Positions 40,069 to 51,626 are shown, counted from the first letter of the stretch. The stretch is 64,000 nucleotides of DNA from an uncultured Pelagibacteraceae bacterium (GCA_902593285.1 CACJHW010000002.1:124001-188000); one strand, 5' to 3'. Numbers and translations: made by a program. The notes: generated from the letters alone by a model not told the origin.

Positions 40069-41013
40069 TTAGTGAGATAAAAATTTTTCTGCCTCAAGTG
40101 CAGCCATACATCCCATACCTGCAGCGGTTACAGCTTGTCTAAATGTTTTGTCTTTTACATCTCCAGCTGCATAAACACCAGGAACATTTGTCTCTGTAGA
40201 ATCTGGTTTAGTAACTAAATAACCCTCATTGTCCATTTCCAACTGATCTTTAAAAAGTTTAGTTGCAGGATCGTGACCAATTGCAATGAAAACACCATCT
40301 AGTTTTAATTCTTCTACATTATTTGTCTTTACATTTTTAATTTTTAAACCTTTAACATTTTTAGGATCTTTATCACCAATTACATCTTCAACTACTGAAT
40401 CCCAAATAATTTCTATTTTTTTATTTTCCATTAATTTTTTTTGAAGCATCTTTTCAGCCCTTAGACTATCTCTTCTGTGAATTAATTTTACTTTTGAAGC
40501 AAACTTTGTAAGAAACATTGCTTCCTCTACAGCAGCATTTCCTCCACCGACTACAGCAACTTCTTTATCTTTAAAAAAGAAACCATCGCATGTAGCACAT
40601 GCTGAAACTCCAAAACCTCTAAATTCTTGTTCTGATTTTATATTTAACCATCTAGCTTGTGCCCCAGTAGATATAATAATACTATCAGCAGTGTATTTCT
40701 GACCACTATCTCCAATTGCTTCAAATGGTGAACTTTTTAAATTTACTGATCCAATATGGTCTTCAATCATTTCAGTTCCGACTGCTTTTGCTTGTTCTTT
40801 CATTTGATCCATTAACCATGGCCCCTGAATAACTTCAGAAAATCCTGGATAATTTTCAACATCAGTTGTCGTTGTTAATTGTCCTCCTGGCTCAGATCCA
40901 TAAACTAAAATAGGATTTAACATTGCGCGAGCAGCATAAACTGCTGCAGTGTATCCAGCTGGACCTGATCCAATTATTAACACTTTTGTGTGTTTAGTTG
41001 GATTTTGACTCAT
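40069..41013 (-). CDS. trxB: Thioredoxin reductase
   Basis: Flavoprotein that reduces thioredoxin with NADPH. The 314 residues have FAD motif IIGSGPAGYTAAVYAARA, the redox-active C-A-T-C in VSACATCDGFFF (about 136-139), the NADPH motif VAVVGGGNAAVEEAMFL, and the C-terminal GVYAAGDVKDKTFRQAVTAAGMGC. Length is normal. It diverges from the ELM1-family gene with only 21 bp between start codons. Confidence 0.97.
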   Translation of the reverse strand: MSQNPTKHTKVLIIGSGPAGYTAAVYAARAMLNPILVYGSEPGGQLTTTTDVENYPGFSEVIQGPWLMDQMKEQAKAVGTEMIEDHIGSVNLKSSPFEAIGDSGQKYTADSIIISTGAQARWLNIKSEQEFRGFGVSACATCDGFFFKDKEVAVVGGGNAAVEEAMFLTKFASKVKLIHRRDSLRAEKMLQKKLMENKKIEIIWDSVVEDVIGDKDPKNVKGLKIKNVKTNNVEELKLDGVFIAIGHDPATKLFKDQLEMDNEGYLVTKPDSTETNVPGVYAAGDVKDKTFRQAVTAAGMGCMAALEAEKFLSH

Positions 41014-41034
41014 ATGAAAGCTATATAGTGATTA

Positions 41035-41979
41035 ATGACTAAATTAAAAGGTATTTTATTAACTCAAGGTATGCATGGCATGATAAGCCAGGTAGAAGGT
41101 TTAGCAAAAGCCTTAGATATTGATTTTACTCACCACAAGGTTGAACTAAATAATTTTTGGAAAATTGTTCCACCAAGATTAACGCCAATATCACAAAATG
41201 TTTATAAAAAAATAAACGAGTTTGATTTTGATGTAATTATTTCATGTGGAAGAAAAAGCGTGATTCCCTCAATCCACTTAAAAAGTATCTCAAAAAAAAA
41301 AGTTTCAAATATTCATATTCAAGATCCAAAGGTAGATTTTAATCATTTTGATTTTATTGTTGCTCCTGAACATGATGGGATAAGCGGTACAAATGTAATT
41401 AAAACAAAAGGTGCAATTCACTATTTAACGGAAAATGAAATTGAAGAAAATAGAAGTTATTTAAATTCATATATCAAACAGGATAATAGAAAAGTTTGGT
41501 GTTTGATAATGGGTGGTCCTACAAAATATTATGACTACTCAACAAAAAATATGAAGCATATCTTCTCAATTTTTTACAAACTATTGAAAAAACATGATTT
41601 TCAACTTGTGGTGATACCTTCAATGAGAACACCGTTAAATACTATACATTATGCAAAAGAGTTTTTTGGAGAAAATCACACAGTGATTATGAATGTTGAT
41701 AAAAAAGCTTATCTTTCAGCTTTGGCTATTTCGGAAAATATAGTTGTTACATGTGATTCTAGCTCAATGATATCTGAAGCTGCTTTGACTGGAAAACCAA
41801 TTTATGTTGCAAATATTTTACCAAAAAGAAAAGATTTCAGATTTCAGAATTTTAGAAATTTATTCAGAGAATTAAATATTACTAGAAACTTAGGTGAAGA
41901 AATTGAAAATTGGAACTATCAAAAATTAGATGAAACGAATAGAGTAGCAAAAATTATTAAAGAAAAAATTCAATCATAA
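41035..41979 (+). CDS. ELM1/DUF1022-family GT-B-like protein
   Basis: 314 residues related to the family named after plant ELM1, a mitochondrial fission factor. The bacterial proteins look like GT-B glycosyltransferases. Motifs: ISCGRKSVIPSI, NIHIQDPKVDFNHFDFIVAPEHDGISGTNVI, LIMGGPTKYYDY, and the C-terminal TCDSSSMISEAALTGKPIYV, which resembles a nucleotide-sugar site. Function in bacteria is not established to my knowledge. It overlaps the next gene by one base (TAATG). Confidence 0.75.
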   Translation: MTKLKGILLTQGMHGMISQVEGLAKALDIDFTHHKVELNNFWKIVPPRLTPISQNVYKKINEFDFDVIISCGRKSVIPSIHLKSISKKKVSNIHIQDPKVDFNHFDFIVAPEHDGISGTNVIKTKGAIHYLTENEIEENRSYLNSYIKQDNRKVWCLIMGGPTKYYDYSTKNMKHIFSIFYKLLKKHDFQLVVIPSMRTPLNTIHYAKEFFGENHTVIMNVDKKAYLSALAISENIVVTCDSSSMISEAALTGKPIYVANILPKRKDFRFQNFRNLFRELNITRNLGEEIENWNYQKLDETNRVAKIIKEKIQS

Positions 41980-42644
41980 TGTCATTTTTAAATTCAATTA
42001 AAAATAATTCAAAACAACATCATTTTCCTTTTGATCACTGGGAGTATAGTGATGCTTTGTCAGAAGATGCTATTGATGAAATAGTCAAAGCTGACATTCC
42101 TGATGTCAGTAAACACAATCTTAATTATGATGGAACAAGAGCAATAGATGGCGGAGCTGCAGAATTTAGAAAAGGTATAGCTTCAGGTGGACAAGCAATA
42201 AAGTTTAGATGTTTTATTAATAAAAAAAACTCATCTCAATTTCCAAATTTAGTAAAATTTATAAATGAACTTCAGTCTAAAGAAACATATGAAACAATTT
42301 CTAAAATGATAAATAAAGATTTATCAAATTCCTATGTTAGGGTCGAGGTTATATGTGACCGAGAAGGTTTTTGGTTAAAACCTCATTGTGACATAAAAGA
42401 AAAACTTATGTCAGGCTTAATATTTGTTAACAAAACAAATGAATCAGAAGATTTAGGAACTGATTTTTACAATGAAAAATTAGAAAAGGTTAAGACTCTT
42501 CCCTACAAACATAATTATGGTTATCTTTTTACCAGTGGACCAAACACATGGCATGGTATGGAGAAGAAAAAGATCCTTAAAGAAAGAAGATGTATTCAAG
42601 TAAATTATGTTACTTTTGAAACTGATTGGAAAGTAAATTCTTAA
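41979..42644 (+). CDS. 2-oxoglutarate/Fe(II)-dependent oxygenase-like protein
   Basis: 221 residues. The double-stranded beta-helix core shows the iron ligands H-x-D in [12 protein letters not shown], and a distal H in NTWHGMEKK followed by [11 protein letters not shown], where the arginine would bind 2-oxoglutarate. Prolyl-hydroxylase-like members act on proteins or small molecules; the substrate here is unknown. It is coupled to the ELM1-family gene, so both may act on the same cell-surface or lipid substrate. The stop interlocks with carB's stop. Confidence 0.72.
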   Translation: MSFLNSIKNNSKQHHFPFDHWEYSDALSEDAIDEIVKADIPDVSKHNLNYDGTRAIDGGAAEFRKGIASGGQAIKFRCFINKKNSSQFPNLVKFINELQSKETYETISKMINKDLSNSYVRVEVICDREGFWLKPHCDIKEKLMSGLIFVNKTNESEDLGTDFYNEKLEKVKTLPYKHNYGYLFTSGPNTWHGMEKKKILKERRCIQVNYVTFETDWKVNS

Positions 42645-45600
42645 ACTTCCTGAAGAGAAGTTACTTCTAATTTTTTTGTTTTTAGCGATCTAATTGCTTC
42701 TAAACATGCTTGTGCTGTTGACATATTAGTACAATAAGGAACTTTATTTTTAAGTGTTGCTCTTCTTAATGCTATAGCATCGCTTAATCTGTGTTCACTA
42801 TTTCCTCCTCCAGTATTTATTACTAATGCAATTTTTTTAGAGTCTAAAACATCTACTATATGAGGTGAGCCAGTGCTTACTTTATTTATAATTTTACATT
42901 TCATTCCATGTTTTCTAATATATTCTGCAGTTCCTCTAGTTGCGCATAATGTAAACTTAAGTTTAAGAAGTTCTTTTGCTAAATCTATTCCTTCATCTTT
43001 GTGACTATCTTTGAGTGATATAAAAGCCAATCCATTTTTTGGCAATGAGTTAGATGCTGCGATCTGACTTTTTGCAAAAGCCATTCCAAAATTTTTATCA
43101 AATCCCATAACTTCTCCAGTTGATTTCATTTCAGGTCCTAGTAATAAGTCACTATTTGGAAATTTATTAAATGGGAACACAGCTTCTTTAACTGCATACA
43201 TTCCTTTAGATTTATCTTTTAAATTAAATTTAGATAACTTTTCTCCAGCCATTACTCTTGATGCAATTTTAGCTAGGGGCAGACCTTTCGCTTTTGATAC
43301 AAAAGGAACTGTTCGACTTGCTCTAGGATTTACTTCAATTACATAAATTTCATCTTTTTTAATTGCAAACTGTATGTTCATGAAACCTTTTACATTTAAA
43401 GCTATAGCAAGTTTTTTAGTTTGATTTTCTATTTCTTTAAGAAGATATGGTTTAATAGAGACAGGAGGTAAGCTGCATGCCGAATCTCCAGAATGAATTC
43501 CAGCCTCTTCAATATGTTGCATAATTCCTGCAACGTGAACTTGTTTTCCGTCTGATATGGCATCCACATCTACTTCCATTGCATGATCAATAAATTTATC
43601 AATCAAAATTGGATTTTCCTCAGCAGCTTTAAATGCTTCCTCAACAAATTTTTTAAGTTGATTTTTTTCATGAACAATTTCCATTGCTCTTCCACCTAAA
43701 ACATACGAAGGTCTTACCATTAATGGCAATCCTATTTTATCTGCAATTTTTATTGCTTGATTAAATGTCTTTGCAATTCCACTCTCTGCCTGCTTAAGTT
43801 TTAATTTATTTAACAAACTTCTAAATCGGTCTCTATCTTCTGCTAAATCTATAGAAGTATATTGAGTTCCTAAAATTGGAAGTTTGTTGTCATGTAAAAA
43901 TTTAGCAAGTTTAATTGGAGTTTGACCACCAAACTGAGCTATCACCCCTATTAGGTTTCCTTTTTCTTGTTCTTTTTTAATTACGTTAAAAACGTATTCC
44001 TCTTTTAAAGGTTCAAAGTATAATCGATCACTCGTATCATAGTCTGTTGATACTGTTTCAGGGTTACAATTAACCATTATAGTCTCAAAACCTGCGTCTT
44101 TTAATGAAAAACTTGCCTGACAACAGCAATAATCAAACTCAATTCCTTGACCAATTCTATTTGGTCCTCCTCCAAGAATAATTATTTTTTTCTTATTAGA
44201 TGGATCAGCTTCACATTCTGAGTTAATTGAAAAATTTCTTTGGTAAGTTGAGTACATATAAGGAGTGAAAGACTTGAATTCAGCTGCACAAGTATCTACT
44301 TTTTTATAAACCGGAAGTATTTTAAGTGCTGATCTTTTTCTTCTAACAATTTCTTCAGAAGTTTTAGTTAATTCTGAAAGTTTTTTATCTGAAAATCCTA
44401 TCGATTTTATTCTATTAAATTCTGAAAAATCCCTTGGAAGTCCTTTAGTTTTTAACTGTGTTTCACAATCAACTATCTCTTTAATTTGTTCTAAAAACCA
44501 AGGATCAATTTTAGATAAATTATATATTTTCTTTAAGTCTATTTTTTTTCTAATTGCTTCAGCGACTAGCAATATTTTATTTGGAATAGTTTCTTTAAGT
44601 TTCTTTTCAATTTGCTTCTTATTTAAATCAAAAATTCTATCTAAACCTGAAAAACCAGTTTCAAGAGATACTAGTGCCTTCTGTAAAGATTCTTTAAAGT
44701 TTCTTCCAATAGCCATTGCTTCACCTACTGATTTCATTGATGTCCCTAAAGTTGCAGGAGAAGTAGAAAATTTTTCAAATGTAAATCTTGGAATTTTAGT
44801 CACTACATAATCTATACTTGGTTCAAATGATGCAGGAGTAACTTTAGTTATTTCATTTTTTAATTCATCCAGAGTATAACCAACCGCTAATTTTGCAGCT
44901 ACTTTGGCAATTGGAAATCCAGTTGCTTTTGATGCAAGTGCTGATGATCTTGATACACGAGGATTCATTTCAATTACAACCATTCGACCATTTTTAGGAT
45001 TGATAGCAAACTGAACATTTGATCCTCCAGTTTCAACTCCAATTTTTCTTAAACACGCAATAGATGCATTTCTCATTACCTGGTATTCTTTATCTGTAAG
45101 TGTAAGAGCCGGTGCAATTGTTACCGAGTCACCAGTATGAATTCCCATTGGATCTATATTTTCAATTGAGCAAATAATGATACAGTTATCCTTTTTGTCT
45201 CTTACTACCTCCATCTCAAATTCTTTCCAGCCCTCTAAGCACTCTTCAACAAGGACCTGGCTTACAGGAGATTCGTGCAACCCATTTTTAACAATCTTAA
45301 AGTAATCTTTTTTATTTTTAGCTATTCCTCCGCCGAGTCCTCCAAGTGTAAATGCAGGTCTTATAATTGCAGGTAAACCAATTTTTTTTAATACTTTTGA
45401 TGCTTGGTTGTTGCTATTAACAATTTCAGATTTTGGTAAATCTAAACCAATATCAATCATATTTTTTCTAAATTTCTTTCTGTCCTCAGCGTTAGAAATT
45501 GCTTTTGAATTTGCTCCTATCAATTCTATTTTGTACTTTTTTAAAACTCCTTTTTTTTCAGCTTCCATTGCAAGATTAAGAGCAGTTTGACCCCCCATAG

Positions 45601-45865
45601 TTGGTAGAATTGCGTCTGGCTTTTCTTTTTTGAGGATTTTTTCTAGTACGCCAAGTGTAATTGGCTCAATGTAAGTTTTATCCGCAACATCTGGATCTGT
45701 CATAATTGTTGCTGGATTTGAATTTATTAGGACTACTTTATAACCTTCATCTTTTAGAGCTTTACATGCTTGTGTACCTGAATAGTCAAATTCACATGCT
45801 TGCCCTATAATTATTGGACCAGCGCCCACTACTAAAATTTTTTTAATATCTTTTCTTTTTGGCAT
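42641..45865 (-). CDS. carB: Carbamoyl-phosphate synthase, large subunit
   Basis: Makes carbamoyl phosphate for arginine and pyrimidines. The 1,074-residue protein has the duplicated ATP-grasp architecture. The first half starts [23 protein letters not shown] with [12 protein letters not shown], and the second starts [21 protein letters not shown] with [17 protein letters not shown]-terminal MGS-like allosteric domain contains [13 protein letters not shown] and INTGGG. Length is normal. Its ATG overlaps carA by 23 bp. Confidence 0.98.
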   Translation of the reverse strand: MPKRKDIKKILVVGAGPIIIGQACEFDYSGTQACKALKDEGYKVVLINSNPATIMTDPDVADKTYIEPITLGVLEKILKKEKPDAILPTMGGQTALNLAMEAEKKGVLKKYKIELIGANSKAISNAEDRKKFRKNMIDIGLDLPKSEIVNSNNQASKVLKKIGLPAIIRPAFTLGGLGGGIAKNKKDYFKIVKNGLHESPVSQVLVEECLEGWKEFEMEVVRDKKDNCIIICSIENIDPMGIHTGDSVTIAPALTLTDKEYQVMRNASIACLRKIGVETGGSNVQFAINPKNGRMVVIEMNPRVSRSSALASKATGFPIAKVAAKLAVGYTLDELKNEITKVTPASFEPSIDYVVTKIPRFTFEKFSTSPATLGTSMKSVGEAMAIGRNFKESLQKALVSLETGFSGLDRIFDLNKKQIEKKLKETIPNKILLVAEAIRKKIDLKKIYNLSKIDPWFLEQIKEIVDCETQLKTKGLPRDFSEFNRIKSIGFSDKKLSELTKTSEEIVRRKRSALKILPVYKKVDTCAAEFKSFTPYMYSTYQRNFSINSECEADPSNKKKIIILGGGPNRIGQGIEFDYCCCQASFSLKDAGFETIMVNCNPETVSTDYDTSDRLYFEPLKEEYVFNVIKKEQEKGNLIGVIAQFGGQTPIKLAKFLHDNKLPILGTQYTSIDLAEDRDRFRSLLNKLKLKQAESGIAKTFNQAIKIADKIGLPLMVRPSYVLGGRAMEIVHEKNQLKKFVEEAFKAAEENPILIDKFIDHAMEVDVDAISDGKQVHVAGIMQHIEEAGIHSGDSACSLPPVSIKPYLLKEIENQTKKLAIALNVKGFMNIQFAIKKDEIYVIEVNPRASRTVPFVSKAKGLPLAKIASRVMAGEKLSKFNLKDKSKGMYAVKEAVFPFNKFPNSDLLLGPEMKSTGEVMGFDKNFGMAFAKSQIAASNSLPKNGLAFISLKDSHKDEGIDLAKELLKLKFTLCATRGTAEYIRKHGMKCKIINKVSTGSPHIVDVLDSKKIALVINTGGGNSEHRLSDAIALRRATLKNKVPYCTNMSTAQACLEAIRSLKTKKLEVTSLQEV

Positions 45866-47039
45866 TTTTCTTCATGTTGTTAATAAATTCTTGAAACAAA
45901 TAAACACTATCTTGGGGTCCAGGATTAGATTCTGGATGATATTGGACTGAAAATATTGGTTTATTTTTAAGTTTTATTCCTTCAATAGTATTATCAAAAA
46001 GAGATTTATGAGTTACTTCAATTTTTTTTGGCAAAGTTTCTTCAACTACTACAAAACCATGATTTTGACTGGTAATTTCAACTTTGTCATGAACTAAATT
46101 TTTAACAGGATGGTTTGCACCTCTATGTCCCAACTTCATTTTTTTTGTTTTGCCACCTAAAGCTAATGCCAAAATCTGATGACCTAAACATATACCAAAT
46201 ATAGGTAAATTATTTTTTATAAGTTCATTAATTATAGAGATTGAATATTTTCCAGTTGCAGCTGGGTCTCCAGGACCATTTGATAAAAAAATTCCATTTG
46301 GTTTCAAGCTCAGTATTTTTTGTGCATTTGTTTTGCAAGAAACAACAGTAACTTTACAATTAAAGTCAGAGAAATATCTTAAGATATTTTTTTTTATTCC
46401 ATAATCAATCGCAACAACATGAAATGAATTTTTATTATTTTTTTTATATCCAAGTCCTTTTTTCCAGGTTTTAAAACCTTTCCAAATATAATTTTTTTGA
46501 GTGGAAACTACTTCTGCTAGATCAAGGTTTTTTAATCCACCCCATTTGATGGTAGAATTAGTCAATTTATTAATATTAAACTTTCCATTTTTTAAATTAG
46601 ATATTGTTCCCTTAGGTGCCCCTTTATCTCTTATAAAGTTTGTAAGGCTTCTGGTGTCTAAGCCAGTAATACCAACAATTTTGTTTTTCTTTAGCCAAGC
46701 ATCTAAATGTAGAAAAGATCTATAGTTTGAGGGTGAAGTTATTTCTGAGTTAATTATAACTCCTCTGGCCCATATTTTATCAGACTCATGATCTTCTTTA
46801 TTGGTCCCAACATTTCCTATATGAGGAAAGGTAAAGTTGATAATTTGGCCCGCATATGAAGGATCAGAGATAATTTCTTGATAGCCAGTTAAAGATGTAT
46901 TAAAGCAAACTTCGCCTGTGGCTTCTCCTTGGTATCCAATTCCAATTCCTTTAAATACCTTTTTATTTTCAAGAACTAAAACGCCTGTATTAATTTGAGA
47001 TTTTATTTTTGAGTTAGTTTTTTTTGCTTTTTTGATCAA
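45843..47039 (-). CDS. carA: Carbamoyl-phosphate synthase, small (glutaminase) subunit
   Basis: Supplies ammonia from glutamine to CarB. The 398 residues have the N-terminal CPSase domain ([31 protein letters not shown]) and a class I glutaminase with catalytic cysteine in [17 protein letters not shown] and the H-P-E triad part in [13 protein letters not shown]. No ATG occurs before the conserved LVLENKKVF, so the start is probably the TTG at 47037-47039. Confidence 0.96.
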   Translation of the reverse strand: MIKKAKKTNSKIKSQINTGVLVLENKKVFKGIGIGYQGEATGEVCFNTSLTGYQEIISDPSYAGQIINFTFPHIGNVGTNKEDHESDKIWARGVIINSEITSPSNYRSFLHLDAWLKKNKIVGITGLDTRSLTNFIRDKGAPKGTISNLKNGKFNINKLTNSTIKWGGLKNLDLAEVVSTQKNYIWKGFKTWKKGLGYKKNNKNSFHVVAIDYGIKKNILRYFSDFNCKVTVVSCKTNAQKILSLKPNGIFLSNGPGDPAATGKYSISIINELIKNNLPIFGICLGHQILALALGGKTKKMKLGHRGANHPVKNLVHDKVEITSQNHGFVVVEETLPKKIEVTHKSLFDNTIEGIKLKNKPIFSVQYHPESNPGPQDSVYLFQEFINNMKKNAKKKRY

Positions 47040-47165
47040 TTACAACTCATGAGTTAAAGGTTAATACAATAATTGCTTTATTATCGCAACAGAGATGTAA
47101 TATAAAATTGTAAAAAAACAATTTTTCTTTTGAAGAATTTTTTCTTTAAAGTAGATTAAAAAACT
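47040..47165. promoter_or_regulatory. Divergent promoter region carA / yqeY-dnaG-rpoD
   Basis: This 126-bp AT-rich gap separates carA from the yqeY-dnaG-rpoD run, so it should contain promoters for both directions. Several -10-like hexamers can be read, but in such AT-rich DNA none is convincing. No riboswitch, attenuator or leader peptide for carAB was recognised. Confidence 0.4.
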
Positions 47166-47627
47166 ATGTCATTAAAACAGACAATCGAAAATGAATATAA
47201 AAATGCTTTAAAATCTAAAGATAAAAATAAAATATCAACCTATAGGTTAATATTATCTTCCATTAAGGATTTAGACATAGTTAACAGATCGGGTCCTAAC
47301 AAAAAAGTAACTGATGATGGGGATATTAAGAAACTTTTAAAAAAAATGGTTAAACAGCGAGCCGAATCGATCGATATTTATAAAAAAAATAATAGAACAG
47401 ATCTTTTAGAAGTTGAGCAAAATGAATATGATATTTTAACAAGTTTTCTACCAAAGCAGCTTAGCGAAGAGGAAACAAAAAAAATTTGCTCAGATATTAT
47501 TTCAAAACTTGGGGCAAATTCAATTAAAGACATGGGAAAAGTTATGGGTGAACTTAAAAAAACTCATGAAGACGAAATTGACTTTTCCAAAGCAGGATCA
47601 TTGATAAAAGAATTGTTGAACAAATAA
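47166..47627 (+). CDS. yqeY: GatB/YqeY-domain protein
   Basis: 153-residue helical protein with the YqeY pattern: an N-terminal ALKSKDKNKISTYRLILSSIKDLDI, RAESIDIYKKNNRTDLLEVEQNEYDILTSFLPKQLSEEE, and MGKVMGELKK near the C-terminus. The domain is the tRNA-binding tail of GatB, but free-standing members have no settled role. It precedes dnaG and rpoD, an order common in alphaproteobacteria, and its stop overlaps the dnaG start (TAATG). Confidence 0.88.
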   Translation: MSLKQTIENEYKNALKSKDKNKISTYRLILSSIKDLDIVNRSGPNKKVTDDGDIKKLLKKMVKQRAESIDIYKKNNRTDLLEVEQNEYDILTSFLPKQLSEEETKKICSDIISKLGANSIKDMGKVMGELKKTHEDEIDFSKAGSLIKELLNK

Positions 47628-49402
47628 TGAAATATCCGAAAGAGTATATTGATGAAATTAAAAACAGGTTAAAAGTTTCAACGGTGGTATCAAAAACTGT
47701 CTCCTTAAAAAAAAGAGGTAAAGAATTTGTAGGTTTATCACCTTTCAAAAATGAAAAAACACCCTCTTTTACTGTGAATGATGAAAAAGAATTTTATCAT
47801 TGTTTTGCTACTTCAGAACACGGTAATATTTTTGATTTTGTGATGAAAACTCAAAATTTAAAATTTGGCGAAGCAGTTAAATATTTAGCTCAATTAGCAG
47901 GTATGCAGCCATATATGTTTTCAAAACAAGATGAAGAAAGAGAGAAAAAATGGAATGAGTATAAATCTATTTTTAGTAATTACGTAGATTTTTATCACAA
48001 TGAACTTTTAAAAAAAGAAAACTATTCAATTGCTAGAGATTATCTAAAAAATAGATCATTAGGTAAAGATGAAGTAAAAAAATTTAAAATAGGATACATA
48101 GAAAAAAATCCAAATTTTTTCGAAAAATTAAAAAAAGATTATAGTGAACAAACTTTGGTAGAAACAGGTTTATTTTATTTAGATGAGAAAAAAAAAATTT
48201 ATGTTGAAAGATTTAGAGGTCGATTAATATTTCCAATTAATAATATTTCAGGTCAACCAATTGCCCTGGGTGGAAGAATAATTGAAAATTTAGATTATCT
48301 AGCGAAATATATAAATTCACCTGAAACAAATTTTTTTAAAAAAGGATCAAATTTATATAATTTAGATTTAGCAAGAAAATTTTCTAATAAAATAGATCAT
48401 ATTTATCTGGTTGAAGGATACATGGATGTAGTAGGTTTAAGTAAAAATGGAATTGATAATGTAGTAGCAAATCTTGGTACATCTTTAACTGACAAGCAAA
48501 TTTTAACTTTAAATCAATTTTTTGATGATATCATAATTTGTTTTGATGGTGATGAAAGTGGATATAAAGCTGCTGTTAGAGCAGCAGAAAATTCAATAAA
48601 AGAACTTAAACCAGAAAAACAAATTTCATTTTTATTTTTGCCTGATAAAGAGGATCCTGACAGCTATGTAAATAAAAAAGGTAAATCTAATTTTATAGAA
48701 TTTACAAAGAAGACTAAATTATCAATTCATCAATTTATCTTTAGCCACTATAAAAAACAAACGAATAATAATCCATCATCTATGGCAATTTTCGAAAAAA
48801 AACTTAGAAGTATCGCAAACACAATTAAAGATGACTTTATAAAAAAATATGTTTTAGAATACTTCTTAGAAAAAATTAATGAGTTAACCCCACATTCTAA
48901 TCAAAATAAAAAAAAATTTTATTTTAAAAAGACAAAATCTTTAGAGAGTACAAAAAAACACTTTGAGGAAAGCCAGTCATTGACCGGTGTTGAGCTAAAA
49001 GAGTTTTCTCTATTATATTTGGTGATAAATCACTTAGATTTGTTACAATCAAATATTCATTTAATTGAAAATATTAAATTATTTACTGAGCTTAATAAAA
49101 AAATATTTGAAATGATAATTGATAAATTAAAATCTCAGAGTCAAATTACATTTCAAGATCTAAATTTAGATTTTCAACTTATTGAAAAAATAAACAAATT
49201 TGCCTCAATTAAACATATTCTGAAAAATCAATCTAACGACGACCAAAAAATTATTGAGATACTAGAGGATATTTCTAGAGATTTGATGAATTACGACCTT
49301 GAGTTTAGAATTCAGGAATTAGAATCGAAGTTTTCTGTTGATATGAGTGAGAGCACGTTTAATGAGTTAAAAGAGTTGAAAAAAAAGCAGAATCTCAATT
49401 AA
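47627..49402 (+). CDS. dnaG: DNA primase with degenerate zinc-binding site
   Basis: Makes RNA primers for replication. The 591 residues have the N-terminal domain (GLSPFKNEKTPSFTV, EKEFYHCFATSEHGN), the RNA polymerase/TOPRIM core (AKYINSPETNFFKKG, IYLVEGYMDVVGL, IICFDGDESGYKAA) and a C-terminal helicase-binding helical domain. Of the usual zinc ligands in C-P-F-H and Y-x-C-F-x-C, only C59 remains: S38 replaces Cys, K41 replaces His and T62 replaces Cys. So the fold is kept but zinc binding is probably lost. Length is close to normal. Confidence 0.94.
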   Translation: MKYPKEYIDEIKNRLKVSTVVSKTVSLKKRGKEFVGLSPFKNEKTPSFTVNDEKEFYHCFATSEHGNIFDFVMKTQNLKFGEAVKYLAQLAGMQPYMFSKQDEEREKKWNEYKSIFSNYVDFYHNELLKKENYSIARDYLKNRSLGKDEVKKFKIGYIEKNPNFFEKLKKDYSEQTLVETGLFYLDEKKKIYVERFRGRLIFPINNISGQPIALGGRIIENLDYLAKYINSPETNFFKKGSNLYNLDLARKFSNKIDHIYLVEGYMDVVGLSKNGIDNVVANLGTSLTDKQILTLNQFFDDIIICFDGDESGYKAAVRAAENSIKELKPEKQISFLFLPDKEDPDSYVNKKGKSNFIEFTKKTKLSIHQFIFSHYKKQTNNNPSSMAIFEKKLRSIANTIKDDFIKKYVLEYFLEKINELTPHSNQNKKKFYFKKTKSLESTKKHFEESQSLTGVELKEFSLLYLVINHLDLLQSNIHLIENIKLFTELNKKIFEMIIDKLKSQSQITFQDLNLDFQLIEKINKFASIKHILKNQSNDDQKIIEILEDISRDLMNYDLEFRIQELESKFSVDMSESTFNELKELKKKQNLN

Positions 49403-49469
49403 ACTGACTAAATTAATAATGGATTTTTATATAATTCACATTATATAAGACTTCCAAACTCAAATTGCT

Positions 49470-51290
49470 GTGGAAAGAATAATTACAAAATCATTTGCCA
49501 GATTGATGGGTAGAGGCACCCATAGAGGTTTTATTACCTATGAGGAGCTTAATAAGTCTCTAGGAAAAAGAAATTTATCTGATGAAAATTTAGCTCAGGC
49601 CTTTATTCATATTCTAGATGAAAATATTACTTTAGTAGAAAAAAAATCTGATTTTAAAGTTTTACGTAAAAAAGAAAACTCAAATAAAGAGGAAGGCAAA
49701 ACAATAGAGAAAAGCGATGATCCGATCAGGATGTATTTACGTGAAATGGGTGGTGTTGAATTACTATCTAGAGAAGGCGAAATAGCAATAGCAAAAAGGA
49801 TAGAGGCAGGTAAAGATGTAATGCTAATTGCATTATCTCAAAGTCCAATAACAGCTCAACAATTTTTTGAATGGAATGAAAAGTTACAAAAGGATGAAAT
49901 TCTAGTTAGAGAAATAATTGATATTGATACAAATTACATGGAGGATGAGACAACTGGTCCTAGCGCAAAACAAAAAAATTCTGGTGAACCAGATAAAGAT
50001 GAAAATTCAGCAGATGATGATGATTTTAATCCTACTTTAGCTGCCATGGAAACAGAAATTAAACCTAAAGTTTTGAAAACAATAAATAATCTGACTAAGG
50101 ATTATATTAAATTAATAAAATATCAAAAAGAAAAGCTTGATTGTGTTTTGAATTCTAGAACATTTTCAAACACAAAAGAGAGAAGTTATGAAAAAATTGT
50201 TAATGAAATTTTAGAAAATATTAAATCCTTACAACTATCCCCTTCAGTTTTAGAGGAGTTGGTTCAAAAACATTATGTAGAGAATAAAAAAATAATATCA
50301 TTGGAAGGAAATCTTTTAAGACTTGCAATGGATCATAAAATACAAAGAAACGAATTTATAAAATTTTATATTGGAAATGAAATAAATCCAAACTTAAAAA
50401 AATTTTTAGATACAAATACCATATGGAAACAATTTTTTATAAAAAATAAAGAAGAGTTTAAAAATATAAGAGAGAGATTAGTTGAAATAAGTCATAAATT
50501 AGGAATTTCAGTAACCGATTTTAAAAAATTAGTAAGTAGAGTCCAAAAAGGAGAAAAAGAATCTAGAATTGCAAAAAAAGAGATGGTAGAAGCCAATTTA
50601 AGGTTAGTTATTTCAATAGCTAAAAAATACACAAATAGGGGTCTTCAGTTTCTAGATTTAATTCAAGAAGGAAATATTGGTTTAATGAAAGCTGTAGATA
50701 AATTTGAGTATAGAAGAGGATATAAATTTTCTACTTACGCAACTTGGTGGATCAGACAAGCAATTACTAGATCAATAGCTGACCAGGCAAGAACAATTCG
50801 TATACCTGTTCACATGATAGAAACTATAAATAAAATAGTTAGAACTCAAAGATTAATACTAAGTGAATTTGGAAGAGAGGCAACTCCTGAAGAGTTAGCT
50901 AAAAAACTCAGAATGCCATTAGATAAAGTAAGGAAGGTACTCAAAATTTCAAAAGAACCAGTTTCATTAGAAAAACCAGTCGGAGATGAGGAAGATAGTA
51001 GTTTAGGTGATTTTATAGAAGATACGAAAGCATTAGCACCTTTAGAACAAGCAATAAAATCTAATTTAGGTGAAGCTACTACAAAAATTTTGTCTACATT
51101 AACTCCTCGTGAAGAAAGAGTCTTAAGAATGCGGTTTGGCGTCGGAATGAATACTGATCACACCTTAGAAGAGGTTGGTTTGCAGTTTTCAGTAACTCGT
51201 GAAAGAATACGTCAAATAGAGGCAAAAGCACTAAGAAAACTAAAACATCCTAGTAGATCTAAACAGCTAAAAAGTTTCTTGGAAAATTAA
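49470..51290 (+). CDS. rpoD: RNA polymerase primary sigma factor (sigma-70)
   Basis: 606 residues. Region 1.1 ([19 protein letters not shown]) is followed by region 1.2 ([21 protein letters not shown]), a long non-conserved insert, then regions 2.1-2.4 ([27 protein letters not shown] to [22 protein letters not shown]), 3 ([14 protein letters not shown]), and 4.2 ([27 protein letters not shown]). A GTG start at 49470 is used here; the first ATG is 12 codons later. The 67-bp upstream gap contains TATAAT-like sequence near 49430-49435, not distinguishable from background. Confidence 0.96.
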   Translation: MERIITKSFARLMGRGTHRGFITYEELNKSLGKRNLSDENLAQAFIHILDENITLVEKKSDFKVLRKKENSNKEEGKTIEKSDDPIRMYLREMGGVELLSREGEIAIAKRIEAGKDVMLIALSQSPITAQQFFEWNEKLQKDEILVREIIDIDTNYMEDETTGPSAKQKNSGEPDKDENSADDDDFNPTLAAMETEIKPKVLKTINNLTKDYIKLIKYQKEKLDCVLNSRTFSNTKERSYEKIVNEILENIKSLQLSPSVLEELVQKHYVENKKIISLEGNLLRLAMDHKIQRNEFIKFYIGNEINPNLKKFLDTNTIWKQFFIKNKEEFKNIRERLVEISHKLGISVTDFKKLVSRVQKGEKESRIAKKEMVEANLRLVISIAKKYTNRGLQFLDLIQEGNIGLMKAVDKFEYRRGYKFSTYATWWIRQAITRSIADQARTIRIPVHMIETINKIVRTQRLILSEFGREATPEELAKKLRMPLDKVRKVLKISKEPVSLEKPVGDEEDSSLGDFIEDTKALAPLEQAIKSNLGEATTKILSTLTPREERVLRMRFGVGMNTDHTLEEVGLQFSVTRERIRQIEAKALRKLKHPSRSKQLKSFLEN

Positions 51291-51293
51291 ATA

Positions 51294-51626
51294 ATGAAAA
51301 ATTACAAAGATTTTTTTGTAAAAACTTTCATTGTCACAATTGCAATTTTAATAATTTTACAAGTTACATTATCCCCTTTAAAAAAATCTATTAGGCTAGG
51401 CGAGACGCTTTTAAATAAAATTGAAATCTATGAGAGAAAACTTAAAGATAGTGAATTTTTAGTTATATATCATCAAATTTTATTAGGTAATTTAAAAGAA
51501 TTAATTTATTTCTTAGCAGAGTCTGAAGGAGTGAGTGATGAGGAAAGGCTTAAAATTCAAAAATCAATTATTAAAATTATTGAAAGAGACATAAATCCAA
51601 TTTTAGAAAATATTGATACTAATTGA
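51294..51626 (+). CDS. Hypothetical single-pass membrane protein downstream of rpoD
   Basis: 110 residues, starting 3 nt after the rpoD stop, so probably co-transcribed. An N-terminal membrane helix (FFVKTFIVTIAILIILQVTL, about 7-26) is followed by a charged helical region of about 80 residues (ETLLNKIEIYERKLKDSEFL, then KIQKSIIKIIERDI). I do not recognise the family. Its last 8 bp overlap the convergent membrane-protein gene. Confidence 0.55.
   Translation: MKNYKDFFVKTFIVTIAILIILQVTLSPLKKSIRLGETLLNKIEIYERKLKDSEFLVIYHQILLGNLKELIYFLAESEGVSDEERLKIQKSIIKIIERDINPILENIDTN

Noticed and set aside
49430-49435. TATAAT before rpoD as a promoter
   Set aside because: Such hexamers occur throughout this AT-rich DNA and no matching -35 element was convincing.
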